64,000 nt of DNA, taken from Bacillus_AD sp047238185 (lineage in GTDB: Bacteria > Bacillota > Bacilli > Bacillales > DSM-1321). Of the stretch, positions 1 to 8,264 are shown piece by piece. Position 1 is the stretch's first letter. Every line of letters begins with the position of its first letter. The notes beneath the pieces were generated by a model that saw only the letters and a program-made list of their open reading frames with translations, was not told the DNA's origin and did not search any database. The stretch spans positions 992,001-1,056,000 of the forward strand of contig NZ_JBDFMI010000001.1 in assembly GCF_047238185.1 (NCBI RefSeq). The letters run 5' to 3'. The position numbers and the translations under genes are program-made.

Positions 1-70
1 TGCCTTCATAAAAAAGGCAATATCCGTTCCCCGTTGTATGATTCAATGAGAATAATATAAGATACAATTG

Positions 71-116
71 AAAAAGGATAGACGGGGCAGAATAAGGGGC
101 TCCGCCTATCCTTTTT
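71..116. terminator. Bidirectional terminator hairpin
   Basis: A 15-bp stem with one mismatch (arms 71-85 and 102-116) has A-runs on the left and T-runs on the right, so it could terminate transcription in either direction. It probably ends a gene lying left of the window. Confidence 0.6.
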
Positions 117-255
117 GTTCTTACAGAAACCTCTCTTTTTCATGATATTCCTTTTCATATATAACCACATTTATAATCATGCATGGATTCTTTTTTCTAA
201 AAATGTGTTACGCTATGTGTAGAGTTTTTTGAGGAAAAGGAGATTCTGTTACAAA

Positions 256-816
256 ATGACAATTGAACAAGCAAGACCTGAACATGCAAAGGAAGCAGCT
301 GTCCTCATGTACGATGCGATTCATGAAATCGCCCATTCTCTTACAGGAGAAACTGAAGATAATGCTGTGCTGGAGCAGCTTGAAGATTATTTCCGTTCGG
401 AGGGAAATCGTTTAAGCTACGAAAACTGCCTGGTGAAAATGATGGATGGGAAAGCGGTTGGCTTAGTTCTTGCCTACCACGGCAAAGATGCAGATGAATT
501 GGATGCAGCCATTCTGGATGTGCTGAACAAAAAATATCCGGATAAGGAATTAAAGTTGGATTCAGAAGCCGATCCGGAGGATTATTATATTGACACAGTC
601 AGTGTAAACCCTGAATATGGAGGCAACGGAATTGGTACAGCTCTTCTTGAAGCCATTACGGAAAAAGGGAAGGAACTGGGCCACCATACGATCTCACTGA
701 ATGTCGATGAAGATAATCCTGCGGCAAGAAGACTTTATGAACGTTTAGGCTTTAAAGAGAAGAAACAAATTACAATCATTGACCATACGTATGCTTATAT
801 GGTGAAGAAGATATAA
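256..816 (+). CDS. GNAT-family N-acetyltransferase
   Basis: Predicted acetyl-CoA-dependent N-acetyltransferase of 186 residues, substrate unknown. The acetyl-CoA-binding motif A is clear at residues 118-131 (VNPEYGGNGIGTALL), followed by the family's NPAARRLYERLGF element at 154-166. Residues 30-110 form a longer, acidic insert before motif A than is usual for single-domain GNATs. I chose the ATG at 256 because AAAGGAG at 236-242 is well spaced for it; a TTG at 229 in the same frame has no ribosome-binding site. The gene stands alone, between a terminator on the left and a strong one on the right. The family is certain; the substrate cannot be read from sequence. Confidence 0.85.
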   Translation: MTIEQARPEHAKEAAVLMYDAIHEIAHSLTGETEDNAVLEQLEDYFRSEGNRLSYENCLVKMMDGKAVGLVLAYHGKDADELDAAILDVLNKKYPDKELKLDSEADPEDYYIDTVSVNPEYGGNGIGTALLEAITEKGKELGHHTISLNVDEDNPAARRLYERLGFKEKKQITIIDHTYAYMVKKI

Positions 817-824
817 AAAAGATG

Positions 825-853
825 GGCGCTGCCGGTTGCGGCAGCGCCTTTTT
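825..853 (+). terminator. Rho-independent terminator of the GNAT gene
   Basis: A perfect 9-bp GC-rich stem (825-833 with 840-848) is closed by a 6-nt loop and followed by five T residues. Confidence 0.9.
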
Positions 854-958
854 GTTGGGTGAAACTTTTTTTGGGTTCCAAACGTATAAATAGTAGTATG
901 AAAAATAATATGCATAGCCTTAAGTTTTTTAAATTGGAATGTAAGGGAGAAGGATTGT

Positions 959-1489
959 ATGTATGATTTCTTTGAGTACACCAAAGGGAAAATACAGGAA
1001 GTGCTGATTGAAGTCGACAATGATCATGAGGATCGTGTCCGCTTTTCCAAGCGTCTGCCCCTTGTTTGCTATATGACTGTTACAAATGAAGGTTTGGATA
1101 TGTCTATTGGCCAGCCGTTGAGAGGCAAAAAGGGAGACATAACGGAAAGAATTCTGTTTGGCGAAATATCCCATGCTGAAGCAGCGATTGTTAAAAGGGC
1201 AAGGCCGCGTACATTGGGCATGTTGGCAGCTGTCTTAAAGTTCGATTTGGTCCTTTATTTAAAAAACGGCAGCCGGTTACACTTTGAATGTCCAGATTTG
1301 CCTGTAATTCCCTATGTTTTGGCGGTTTTAGAGAAAGAGCATATTCCATGTAAAGACCCATACGGGCTAAAAGCCGTTTTCAATAATAGTGGTTCTGCTA
1401 AGGAAGCCTGCGAGTATCTTGAAAAAAACCTTGACCATCTGGCTGATGAACAAGGAATGTGTGCATGGAGATTAAAGTGGAACGATTAA
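959..1489 (+). CDS. Hypothetical protein, no family recognised
   Basis: A 176-residue soluble protein with no signal peptide, membrane segment or motif I can name. The composition is mixed and charged, with central beta-rich stretches (LAAVLKFDLVLYLKNGSRLHFEC at about 95-117, read in two parts). The ATG at 959 sits 5-6 nt after AAGGGAGAAGG (943-953), an excellent ribosome-binding site, and a terminator follows directly, so this is very probably a real monocistronic gene. Its neighbours (an acetyltransferase and a cell-wall amidase) give no functional clue. I assign no function. Confidence 0.7.
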   Translation: MYDFFEYTKGKIQEVLIEVDNDHEDRVRFSKRLPLVCYMTVTNEGLDMSIGQPLRGKKGDITERILFGEISHAEAAIVKRARPRTLGMLAAVLKFDLVLYLKNGSRLHFECPDLPVIPYVLAVLEKEHIPCKDPYGLKAVFNNSGSAKEACEYLEKNLDHLADEQGMCAWRLKWND

Positions 1490-1502
1490 CATAGTATAAG
1501 CG

Positions 1503-1530
1503 GACACAACCAATGGTTGGGTCTTTTTTT
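1503..1530 (+). terminator. Terminator after the 176-residue hypothetical gene
   Basis: A 10-bp stem (1503-1512 with 1514-1523, one mismatch and a tight loop) is followed by seven T residues. Confidence 0.7.
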
Positions 1531-1697
1531 TGCGTTAAAGGACATGGTAAATGAATAAAAGAACTAGAATAAAACTCTTGGATGAAAAAGCTGCATTGGC
1601 CCGCGGGGTGGCTAATCAGAAAGAATAGGCTGTGGGAATGGCAATGGAAAATCACGCTTGTCCTTCTATAATCATAGAATAATAAGAGGTGAGCAAA

Positions 1698-2489
1698 ATG
1701 GTAAAAATCTTTATTGATCCAGGCCACGGAGGCAGCGATTCAGGGGCCATCGGAAATGGTATTCAGGAAAAGAATATCACCTTGGCTGTTGCTATACGGG
1801 TAAAAAATCTTCTTTTGAGCAGATACAGCAATGTAGAAGTAAAGATGAGCCGCACAGGAGATACTTTTCCATCTTTATCTGACCGTACAAATGCAGCCAA
1901 TGCATGGGGAGCACATTTTTATCTATCTATCCATATTAATTCCGGCGGCGGGACAGGATTTGAGGATTATATTTTTCCAGGCAGTGGAGCTCCAACGTCT
2001 ATTTATCAAAACACAATCCATGCAGAAATTATGAAGCAGGTGGATTTTGTCGATCGCGGGAAAAAGCAATCAAATTTGCATGTGCTTCGTGAGTCCCGGA
2101 TGCCGGCCATCCTTACGGAAAATGGATTCATCGATAAGGCAGAAGATGCAGTCAAGCTTAAAAATAGCGCATATCTGGACAAGATTGCCCTTGGCCATGT
2201 GAACGGATTGGCAAAAGCGTTTCATTTAACGGAAAAGCCACCCGTCAATAACCCCAATACCGGAAATGGGAAAGGGTTTTACCGCCTGGTGACAGGAACG
2301 TTTCCGGATGAACAAACACAATTAGCTGCTGCCGATGCTGTGCGTAAAAAGACCGGTTGGATTATTTATCCTTATAAGTCTGGAGGTCTCCGCCTCACGA
2401 CAGGAGTATTTACTTCACTGGCAAGTGCCCAAAAAGCAAAGGCGATACTGGAAAAAGAGTTCGGGTATATTGTTTATATCAAATCATGA
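1698..2489 (+). CDS. cwlC: CwlC-like sporulation N-acetylmuramoyl-L-alanine amidase
   Basis: Zinc-dependent amidase that cuts the bond between N-acetylmuramic acid and L-alanine in peptidoglycan. Residues 3-175 are an Amidase_3 domain with ligands His10, Glu24 and His79 and the catalytic Glu141 in LTENGF. Residues 194-262 look like SPOR repeats, which bind denuded glycan. There is no signal peptide. In B. subtilis, CwlC has this same architecture and is made late in the mother cell, where it helps release the spore. The ATG at 1698 follows AGAGGTG at 1685-1691; a GTG at 1689 lies inside that site. A CATA-N3-TA element at 1673-1681, with AC at 1654-1655, resembles a sigma-K promoter but leaves a very short leader. 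Long stretches match CwlC from memory, so the family is firm. Confidence 0.9.
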   Translation: MVKIFIDPGHGGSDSGAIGNGIQEKNITLAVAIRVKNLLLSRYSNVEVKMSRTGDTFPSLSDRTNAANAWGAHFYLSIHINSGGGTGFEDYIFPGSGAPTSIYQNTIHAEIMKQVDFVDRGKKQSNLHVLRESRMPAILTENGFIDKAEDAVKLKNSAYLDKIALGHVNGLAKAFHLTEKPPVNNPNTGNGKGFYRLVTGTFPDEQTQLAAADAVRKKTGWIIYPYKSGGLRLTTGVFTSLASAQKAKAILEKEFGYIVYIKS

Positions 2490-2509
2490 TGATATCGTTA
2501 TTATTGATG

Positions 2510-2536
2510 CCTTTCCTTAAGTGGGAAGGTTTTTTT
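2510..2536 (+). terminator. Terminator of the cwlC-like gene
   Basis: A 7-bp stem (2510-2516 with 2523-2529, including a G-T pair) is followed by seven T residues. Confidence 0.75.
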
Positions 2537-2673
2537 ATGATCGGTTATCTCTCATAGAAATAAGCTTGAATGGATGTGGTGATAAATGACAAATGAACCA
2601 ATATGGCACGAAATGCACTTTTTATTCTATTGTAATAAATGGTGGACGGCTATTAGCTGTATGCATGTCTAAT

Positions 2674-3165
2674 TTACAGAAACAACACCATATGCTCTTC
2701 GTCAAAGTAGGTTTGATCTATTTTTAATGCTTTTTTCTCTCTGCCAAAAGTGTGAAAGCCCAATGAAGCGTATACCTTTTTTGCGGGCGCGTTACTTGCC
2801 ACTACAGATAATTGAATTTGCTCAATACCGTCTAAACCCTTTGCTTTTTTTATTGCTTCATCCATTAAATGCTTACCTATTTGAAGGCCTCTTTTTTCAG
2901 GAGAAACGTATAGAGCAAAAATAGAAGCTTTATGCTTTAATTTGTGTCTACCTTCTTGAAACAAAGTAACGATGCCGATTAGTTCTTTGTTTTTGAATGC
3001 ACCAAAAGTGTAGTTACTGTCTAATCTATTTTTATACATGTCAACAGAATATGCCTTTTCTTCCTCATAGCTTGAGCCAAATGATTCTGGATTGTTCTGT
3101 AAAGCCTCTAATCTCAACTTCCGATAGCATTCCGCATCTGACGTTTTCAAAATTCTTATGTCCAT
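2674..3165 (-). CDS. GNAT-family N-acetyltransferase
   Basis: A 163-residue single-domain acetyltransferase. Motif A is at residues 87-101 (VSPEKRGLQIGKHLM), although the usual R/Q-x-x-G-x-G/A reads RGLQIG, and motif B contains NAPAKKVYASLGF at about 125-137. The start is the ATG at 3165, read leftward, with AAGGAGG 6 nt upstream (complement of 3171-3179). An in-frame ATG 57 bases further upstream has no ribosome-binding site. The gene is transcribed against both neighbours and stands alone. The acceptor substrate is unknown. Confidence 0.85.
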   Translation of the reverse strand: MDIRILKTSDAECYRKLRLEALQNNPESFGSSYEEEKAYSVDMYKNRLDSNYTFGAFKNKELIGIVTLFQEGRHKLKHKASIFALYVSPEKRGLQIGKHLMDEAIKKAKGLDGIEQIQLSVVASNAPAKKVYASLGFHTFGREKKALKIDQTYFDEEHMVLFL

Positions 3166-3377
3166 TATTTCCTCCTTTTTATGTTTAAAGGATATTATCC
3201 TCCATTTTACCTTAATGTTCACAAAAATTGGATTTTTTATTATTTTCTTCTACTGGTTGCAGAGGGCAAGGCTGAACAGAGCTCTCGACAAAAAAAATTA
3301 GAAGATGTATGATAAATCCTGCCAATAAAAGCTGGACGTTTATTGAACTGTAGCCATTCATTGGGAGGATGATAGCG

Positions 3378-3896
3378 TTGAAAAAAGGAAGCTTGGAATT
3401 CAGGAAAACAACCGATACAGACATAGAACATGTGATGGAGATCATTAAACAGGCTCAGGAGTATTTCAAAGAAAACAATATTGACCAGTGGCAGGATAAC
3501 TATCCGACCAGTCAAACGATAGAAAATGATATCTTGAATGGAAATAGTTATGTCCTGCTGGATAAAGGGGCAGTCGCAGCTACGGCGGTCATTTCGTTTG
3601 ATGAAGAACCGAACTATAAGCGGATTTATGATGGCCAGTGGCTTAGCGATGGGAAATGTGCCGTCATTCATAGACTTGCTGTAGACAACACTCTTAAAGG
3701 GCTAGGCATCTCGTCGAGTATATTCCAAATCACAGAAAAGATGTGCCTTGAAAAAGGGATCAACAGTATTAAAGTCGATACGCATGAACAAAACAGATCG
3801 ATGCAGAGACTTCTTGAAAAAAATGGGTATATGTATTGCGGCATCATCTATGTAGCGAACGGAGGCAAGCGGGTGGCTTTTGAGAAGCTTTTTTAA
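3378..3896 (+). CDS. GNAT-family N-acetyltransferase
   Basis: A 172-residue acetyltransferase. Motif A lies around residues 99-118 (RLAVDNTLKGLGISSSIF) and motif B around 139-151 (NRSMQRLLEKNGY). A TTG at 3378 is preferred: GGGAGG at 3363-3368 lies 9 nt before it, whereas the in-frame ATG at 3369 abuts that site and could not use it. The next gene starts 56 nt downstream in the same direction with no terminator between, so the two may be cotranscribed. The substrate cannot be deduced. Confidence 0.85.
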   Translation: MKKGSLEFRKTTDTDIEHVMEIIKQAQEYFKENNIDQWQDNYPTSQTIENDILNGNSYVLLDKGAVAATAVISFDEEPNYKRIYDGQWLSDGKCAVIHRLAVDNTLKGLGISSSIFQITEKMCLEKGINSIKVDTHEQNRSMQRLLEKNGYMYCGIIYVANGGKRVAFEKLF

Positions 3897-3952
3897 ATGG
3901 GGCTTGAGGGATTATTTCAGTTAGGCTTTTAAAAGTTGAACGGGTGGAGAGA

Positions 3953-4360
3953 ATGAGAGTGGAATTTAATGATCCAAATGTATTTTTCAGTACAGCCTCC
4001 TATGAGGAAGCTGATCAATTTCTTAAAAGTGAAAACTGCAGAGCCTATGAAGTGTTAAGCAAAAGATTAATATCGAGGGAAATGGAGCAGTATAAAAGCA
4101 CCCGATTTCTTGATTTCTGGGTACACAAAGAAAAGGACTATGAATTAGGATGGTTGCACTCGTATCATTTAAACTATAGACGGATAAAAGGAGATCATGG
4201 TATATTTTATACTTCAATATGGGGTGTGAAAGTGTCTGCAACTGATAAGGTAGACTGTGTCGCCTTGCAGTATTCCGATAATAATTATATATGCCAAGAA
4301 CAATATCTTTATTTACATAATGGACGATTTTGGTTGCATCCTAAAAATAATATGATTTGA
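3953..4360 (+). CDS. Hypothetical protein, no family recognised
   Basis: A 135-residue, aromatic-rich soluble protein without signal peptide or membrane segment. It is notable for many Tyr and Trp residues in the second half (WLHSYHLNYRR, IFYTSIWGVKV, YLYLHNGRFWLHP), which suggests a compact beta-rich fold. The ATG at 3953 follows GGGTGGAGA (3942-3950). A terminator begins 3 nt after the stop codon, which supports a real gene. I do not recognise it. Confidence 0.6.
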   Translation: MRVEFNDPNVFFSTASYEEADQFLKSENCRAYEVLSKRLISREMEQYKSTRFLDFWVHKEKDYELGWLHSYHLNYRRIKGDHGIFYTSIWGVKVSATDKVDCVALQYSDNNYICQEQYLYLHNGRFWLHPKNNMI

Positions 4361-4362
4361 AA

Positions 4363-4386
4363 AGAGCTCTAAGGGCTCTTTTTTTT
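4363..4386 (+). terminator. Terminator
   Basis: A 5-6-bp stem (AGAGCT with GGCTCT) with a short loop is followed by eight T residues. Confidence 0.75.
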
Positions 4387-4444
4387 ATGAATTTTTAGAA
4401 GAAGTTTTCCGTTTTTATTCTTGGAAATAAATTTATATTGTGTA

Positions 4445-4458
4445 CGAACGCATATTCG
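4445..4458 (+). promoter_or_regulatory. LexA/DinR (SOS) box 1, imperfect
   Basis: CGAACGCATATTCG matches the Bacillus SOS consensus CGAAC-N4-GTTCG except for one base in the right half. It lies just upstream of a TATACT -10 element at 4473-4478, over the expected -35 region. Confidence 0.6.
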
Positions 4459-4485
4459 TATATCATTTAGTGTATACTAAAAACA

Positions 4486-4497
4486 GAACAAATGTTC
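4486..4497 (+). promoter_or_regulatory. LexA/DinR (SOS) box 2, perfect core
   Basis: GAACAAATGTTC is an exact GAAC-N4-GTTC palindrome, the core of the Bacillus LexA operator. It lies at the presumed transcription start and 17 nt before the polymerase start codon, where bound LexA would block transcription. Confidence 0.85.
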
Positions 4498-4513
4498 TTT
4501 TGGAGGGGAAGGA

Positions 4514-5770
4514 ATGGATTACAGTACAATGCCCCATAATCATATATTATGCGTTGATATGAAGAGTTTTTATGCAAGCTGTTCCGCTGTCATGCTTGGC
4601 CTTGATCCGATGAACTGCTATTTAGCGGTTGTCGGGAACAAGGAACGTATGGGCAGCGTTGTTCTGGCTGCTTCACCTTTGATGAAGAAAGAATTCGGCA
4701 TTAAGACGGGCGCGAGGATGTTTGAAATCCCGAACGATCCGCGCATTCACATTGTGGAACCGCAAATGGCTATGTACATGAGAATATCCACTGAGATTAC
4801 CCGTTTGTTTAATCGATATGTTCCCAAGGATGCCATTCATGTATACAGTGTGGATGAAAGCTTTATAAAAGTCGATGGGACATTGCCCATGTGGGGAAGC
4901 GCACAAAATATTGCAGCTAAGATTAAAGATGAAGTCGAAAGGGAATTTCAGCTCCCATGTGCAATCGGCATAGGGCCTAATATGCTTATGTCTAAACTGT
5001 GCCTGGATTTGGATGCAAAGAAAAAAGGGATCGCTGAATGGACCTATGAAGATATACCTGAGAAATTGTGGCCTTTATCTCCCTTGAGAGAGATGTGGGG
5101 AATCGGAAGCCGTGTGGAAAAAACATTGAACGGAATGGGGATTTTTTCAGTGGAGCAGCTGGCCAATTATCCGTTGGAGCTATTGGAGAAAAAATTCGGC
5201 GTGATGGGCAATCAACTATACCACCATGCCTGGGGCGTTGATCTTTCAGAGATGGGCCCCCCATGCATGGAAGGGCAAATCAGTTTCGGCAAGAGCCAAA
5301 TTCTCTTGCGTGATTATAAGAAGGAACAGGAAATCAAGCATGTCATATTGGAGATATGCGAAGAAGTAGCGAGAAGAGCAAGGGCTTCCAGGAAGGCGGG
5401 AAGGACGGTTACATTGGGCGTCGGCTACAGCAAGGATGAATTCGGCGGAGGATTCAACCGCTCTAGATCAATTGCGTCACCGACCAACATTACGATGGAA
5501 CTGTATAACGTCTGCCTAGAGCTGTTCCATGAGAATTATGAAGGAAAAACGGTAAGGAAGCTATCTGTTTCGCTTTCGAATGTAAGTGATGACGAATGCA
5601 TGCAGCTGACCTTATTTGAACCGAAAAAACCGGCCCAGCGAGATTTGGGCTATGTAGTTGACCGCATACGGGGAAGATTTGGCTCTAAATCGCTGCTTCG
5701 CGCTATTTCGTACACAGCCGGCGGGACGGCTGTATACCGAAGCAAACTGCTGGGCGGGCATAAGGCTTGA
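4514..5770 (+). CDS. yqjW: Y-family translesion DNA polymerase (YqjW/UvrX type)
   Basis: Error-prone polymerase that copies damaged DNA during the SOS response; 418 residues, like B. subtilis YqjW (PolY2) and phage UvrX. The palm carries the metal-binding Asp15 (VDMKSFYASC) and the Asp114-Glu115 pair (YSVDESF). A helix-hairpin-helix segment is near 195-240 (MWGIGSRVEKTLNGMGI) and a little-finger domain follows. QLTLF at 364-368 is a typical sliding-clamp-binding motif. The ATG at 4514 follows TTTGGAGGGGAAGG. Two SOS boxes sit upstream, and the next gene encodes a YolD-like partner 12 nt downstream. This pair is a recurring operon in Bacillus. The assignment is firm; the exact orthologue name rests on synteny with yqjW-yqjX. 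Confidence 0.92.
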   Translation: MDYSTMPHNHILCVDMKSFYASCSAVMLGLDPMNCYLAVVGNKERMGSVVLAASPLMKKEFGIKTGARMFEIPNDPRIHIVEPQMAMYMRISTEITRLFNRYVPKDAIHVYSVDESFIKVDGTLPMWGSAQNIAAKIKDEVEREFQLPCAIGIGPNMLMSKLCLDLDAKKKGIAEWTYEDIPEKLWPLSPLREMWGIGSRVEKTLNGMGIFSVEQLANYPLELLEKKFGVMGNQLYHHAWGVDLSEMGPPCMEGQISFGKSQILLRDYKKEQEIKHVILEICEEVARRARASRKAGRTVTLGVGYSKDEFGGGFNRSRSIASPTNITMELYNVCLELFHENYEGKTVRKLSVSLSNVSDDECMQLTLFEPKKPAQRDLGYVVDRIRGRFGSKSLLRAISYTAGGTAVYRSKLLGGHKA

Positions 5771-5782
5771 TGAGAAGGGGAT

Positions 5783-6121
5783 ATGAAGGATATGATCAGA
5801 GATCGTGGAAGTATAAAATGGGTATCTTTGATGCTTCCGGAGCACGTAAAAATGCTTCGTGAGTGGGCGGAAGAGGATACCTATGAAAAGCGGGCCATTC
5901 CTGACGAGCAGCAAATGGAAGAACTTGACCAGAATATTGCGGAGGCGATGGAATATGGCACGCAAGTAGCTATAACGTATTATAAGAGCCATAAGCACCA
6001 GTTCATGATCGGGAGAATCCATCATGTGAATGAATGGGATAAAAAGTTACATATAGTGGATTCCTTTGAAGAAATCCACTATATAGAGATGCAGGCAGTT
6101 GTTGATATCCGTCCAGCTTGA
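5783..6121 (+). CDS. yqjX: YolD-like protein, partner of the Y-family polymerase (YqjX type)
   Basis: A 112-residue YolD-family protein. The hallmark N-terminus reads RDRGSIKWVSLMLPEH at residues 6-21, followed by an acidic helical centre and a C-terminal strand segment (VDSFEEIHYIEMQAVVDI). Members of this family are encoded next to UvrX/YqjW polymerases in Bacillus chromosomes, plasmids and phages and are presumed to act with them; the mechanism is not established. The gene lies 12 nt after the polymerase, without a terminator, so it should share the SOS promoter. GAGAAGGGGAT is the ribosome-binding site. Confidence 0.88.
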   Translation: MKDMIRDRGSIKWVSLMLPEHVKMLREWAEEDTYEKRAIPDEQQMEELDQNIAEAMEYGTQVAITYYKSHKHQFMIGRIHHVNEWDKKLHIVDSFEEIHYIEMQAVVDIRPA

Positions 6122-6133
6122 CAAATCGATTAT

Positions 6134-6162
6134 TTGACCGAAAGTAAGTGATTTGATAAAAT
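6134..6162 (+). promoter_or_regulatory. Sigma-A promoter of the tetR-type gene
   Basis: TTGACC at 6134-6139 and TAAAAT at 6157-6162 are separated by 17 bp. The palindromic operator starts 7 bp after the -10 element. Confidence 0.75.
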
Positions 6163-6168
6163 CAAAAA

Positions 6169-6189
6169 AATGACTGATAGTCAGTCATT
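6169..6189 (+). promoter_or_regulatory. Palindromic TetR operator, copy 1
   Basis: Perfect 9-bp arms AATGACTGA and TCAGTCATT flank a TAG centre, covering the expected transcription start of the regulator gene. The same design recurs before the downstream Eis-like gene, which indicates autoregulation plus regulation of that neighbour. Confidence 0.8.
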
Positions 6190-6216
6190 TTTTTGGACAG
6201 CAATAAGGAGGGAAAT

Positions 6217-6801
6217 ATGGCAAAGAAAGCAGAGAAATATCAATTAATCCTTTCTGCTGCGATAAAGGTCATTTCTGAGAAAGGCATCGAGAAAACATCC
6301 ATTTCCGATATCGTTAAAGAAAGCGGCGTTGCCCAAGGCACCTTTTATTTATATTTCGCCTCCAAGAGCGCTTTAATACCTGCGATTGCCGAGCAATTGC
6401 TGGATAACACGCTAAAAGGGATCCAACAGGCCATCAAAGATAGCGAAACGACTATTGGCATGGTGGTAAACAGTATGATAGAAGAGACATTCAAGCTGAC
6501 AGAGAAAAATAAGCGGATTATTGCGCTCTGTTATTCAGGCCTTGCTTTTGATAATTCGTTCGATCGCTGGGAAGAGATTTATAAACCATACTATACATGG
6601 CTTGAGGAGCAGCTCCAGCGCGCAGTCGAACAAAAGGAAATCACTGCGGATATCCATATAAAGAGGACAGGGAAAATTCTGATCGGCTTGATTGAAGATG
6701 CAGCTGAACGGTATTATTTAGGGAATGACCGGGTTGAATCGCTGGCGGAACAAAAACAGGAATTGAAGCGATTTATACATGGCGCATTAGGCATTCAATA
6801 G
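6217..6801 (+). CDS. TetR-family transcriptional repressor
   Basis: A 194-residue one-component repressor. Residues 7-53 form the TetR helix-turn-helix domain, with the typical string ISDIVKESGVAQGTFYLYF at about 27-45. The C-terminal helical part, presumably ligand-binding and dimerising, is divergent. The ATG at 6217 follows AAGGAGGG at 6205-6212. A perfect palindrome lies across its promoter and another lies between this gene and the next, so it very likely represses both. The half-site TGAATGA/TCATTCA resembles that of B. subtilis FadR (an acyl-CoA-responsive TetR repressor), but the centre here is 3 nt rather than 4. The ligand is unknown. Confidence 0.9.
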   Translation: MAKKAEKYQLILSAAIKVISEKGIEKTSISDIVKESGVAQGTFYLYFASKSALIPAIAEQLLDNTLKGIQQAIKDSETTIGMVVNSMIEETFKLTEKNKRIIALCYSGLAFDNSFDRWEEIYKPYYTWLEEQLQRAVEQKEITADIHIKRTGKILIGLIEDAAERYYLGNDRVESLAEQKQELKRFIHGALGIQ

Positions 6802-6830
6802 GAAGAAGTAAAAACAACTTAGAATGGGAG

Positions 6831-6860
6831 ACAGGTACTTTTTGAAGAACCTGTTTTTTT
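6831..6860 (+). terminator. Terminator of the tetR-type gene
   Basis: ACAGGT pairs with ACCTGT, extended by an inner CTT/AAG pairing, followed by a run of T residues. It separates the regulator from the second operator, so the downstream gene needs its own promoter. Confidence 0.75.
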
Positions 6861-6870
6861 ACAAACAAAA

Positions 6871-6891
6871 AATGAATGATAGTCATTCATT
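6871..6891 (+). promoter_or_regulatory. Palindromic TetR operator, copy 2
   Basis: Perfect 9-bp arms AATGAATGA and TCATTCATT flank the same TAG centre as copy 1. It lies 45 bp before the Eis-like start codon, in the expected -10 region downstream of a TTTACA element at 6858-6863. Confidence 0.8.
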
Positions 6892-6935
6892 TACTTTCCT
6901 TGAAAAAGGGAAGCCAAAATTAGGAGGAAATGAAG

Positions 6936-8168
6936 ATGAGTACGAAGCATCAGAAAAAGATAACGATGCGACCAATTAAAGAAGAAGAGGTAGACCAGTT
7001 TTCCGATTTAATGAAGTATGTATTCCAGGTTTCAAAAAAAATGATTGATGATGAACGGACAATGATCAAGAAGAAAAGCCATCAATTGAAACCGGGAACG
7101 GCCCTTGGCTGGTTTGATGGAGATCAGTTGATTTCCCAAATTGTAACCTTGCCATTTCAAGTCAATATCCATGGACAAATGTATGATATGGGCGGAGTGA
7201 CCGGCGTTGGGACGTACCCCGAGTATGCCAACCACGGATTGCTGCATAAATTAATGAAGGAAAGCCTAAAGAATATGAGAGAGTCAGGGCAATATATTTC
7301 TTATCTTTATCCGTATTCAATTCCTTATTACCGAAAAAAAGGCTGGGAGATTATTTCCGATATCGTGGAATACAAAATAAAGGATACCCAGTTCACCACA
7401 TATAAGCACGTATCCGGCTGGGTAGAAAGGGTGGATATGCACCATAGTGATATTAAAGAGGTCTATGATATGTTTGCCCGCCGGACAAATGGTGCGATGA
7501 TCCGAAATGAAATTGCATGGAATGAAAAATTCCGTGAGGATTTCTGGGAAGAAAAATTCTATGAAGATGAAGTGGATATGCAGAGTGCCATTTTCTACAA
7601 TGATGATGGGCAAGCAGAGGGTTATATGTATTACCGCATCATGGATGAAACCTTTTATATAGATGAAATCATTTATTTAAATGATGAAGCAAGGCGTGGG
7701 CTATGGAATTTTATATCCGCCCATATCTCGATGGTTTATTATGTGCACGGCAAAACATGCGTGCATGAGCCGATTGCTTTTCTTCTGGAAGATGGTGAAA
7801 TCAAGCAAACGATCTCTCCATATTTCATGGGAAGAATTGTCGATGTAGAAGGCTTCTTGAGCAAGTTCCCATTCAAGGAAACGAAAAATAAGCAGATTGT
7901 GATGTCTGTTGAAGATCCGCTTCTTGAGTGGAATAGTGGAACCTTTACATTGAGATGGGATGAAAATGGAAACCTTACGATCATGTGGAGTGGAGATGGA
8001 GGACAAGGCGTCCATTTATCCATCCAAACATTGACAACGATGATGCTGAGCTATAAACGGCCGAAATTCCTAAGCACGATCAGACGATTGACAGGGAATG
8101 AAGAAATGATCGCCTTGCTTGAAGAACTGATTCCGGATTCCGACCCGTGTTTCTTTGATTATTATTAA
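6936..8168 (+). CDS. Eis-like N-acetyltransferase (GNAT plus SCP2-type C-terminus)
   Basis: A 410-residue protein of the Eis (enhanced intracellular survival) family: an N-terminal GNAT domain, a second degenerate GNAT region, and a sterol-carrier-like C-terminal domain from about residue 300. The acetyl-CoA motif is at 86-106 (MGGVTGVGTYPEY, then HGLLHKLM), and PYSIPYYRKKGW near 128-139 fits the family's aromatic pocket. Family members acetylate amines, in mycobacteria including aminoglycosides; the native substrate here is unknown. The ATG at 6936 is 8 nt from AGGAGG (6922-6927); an ATG at 6930 is too close to that site. A TetR palindrome lies directly upstream, so expression should be inducible through the neighbouring repressor. 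Confidence 0.88.
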   Translation: MSTKHQKKITMRPIKEEEVDQFSDLMKYVFQVSKKMIDDERTMIKKKSHQLKPGTALGWFDGDQLISQIVTLPFQVNIHGQMYDMGGVTGVGTYPEYANHGLLHKLMKESLKNMRESGQYISYLYPYSIPYYRKKGWEIISDIVEYKIKDTQFTTYKHVSGWVERVDMHHSDIKEVYDMFARRTNGAMIRNEIAWNEKFREDFWEEKFYEDEVDMQSAIFYNDDGQAEGYMYYRIMDETFYIDEIIYLNDEARRGLWNFISAHISMVYYVHGKTCVHEPIAFLLEDGEIKQTISPYFMGRIVDVEGFLSKFPFKETKNKQIVMSVEDPLLEWNSGTFTLRWDENGNLTIMWSGDGGQGVHLSIQTLTTMMLSYKRPKFLSTIRRLTGNEEMIALLEELIPDSDPCFFDYY

Positions 8169-8184
8169 TAGATCAGCAGTTAAC

Positions 8185-8216
8185 AATAGCCGTTTCTCAA
8201 AAGAGGGATGGCTATT
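8185..8216 (+). terminator. Terminator of the Eis-like gene
   Basis: A 7-bp stem (AATAGCC with GGCTATT) with a further CTC/GAG pairing inside is followed by a short T-rich stretch. Confidence 0.6.
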
Positions 8217-8264
8217 TTCCTGTTTAGAAAATGAAAAAGAGTGGATAGCAGATTCTATTTTTAT

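Noticed and set aside
7701..8023. Overlapping minus-strand frames in the Eis-like gene
   Set aside because: Antisense frames without start signals in a gene supported by operator, ribosome-binding site and family motifs.
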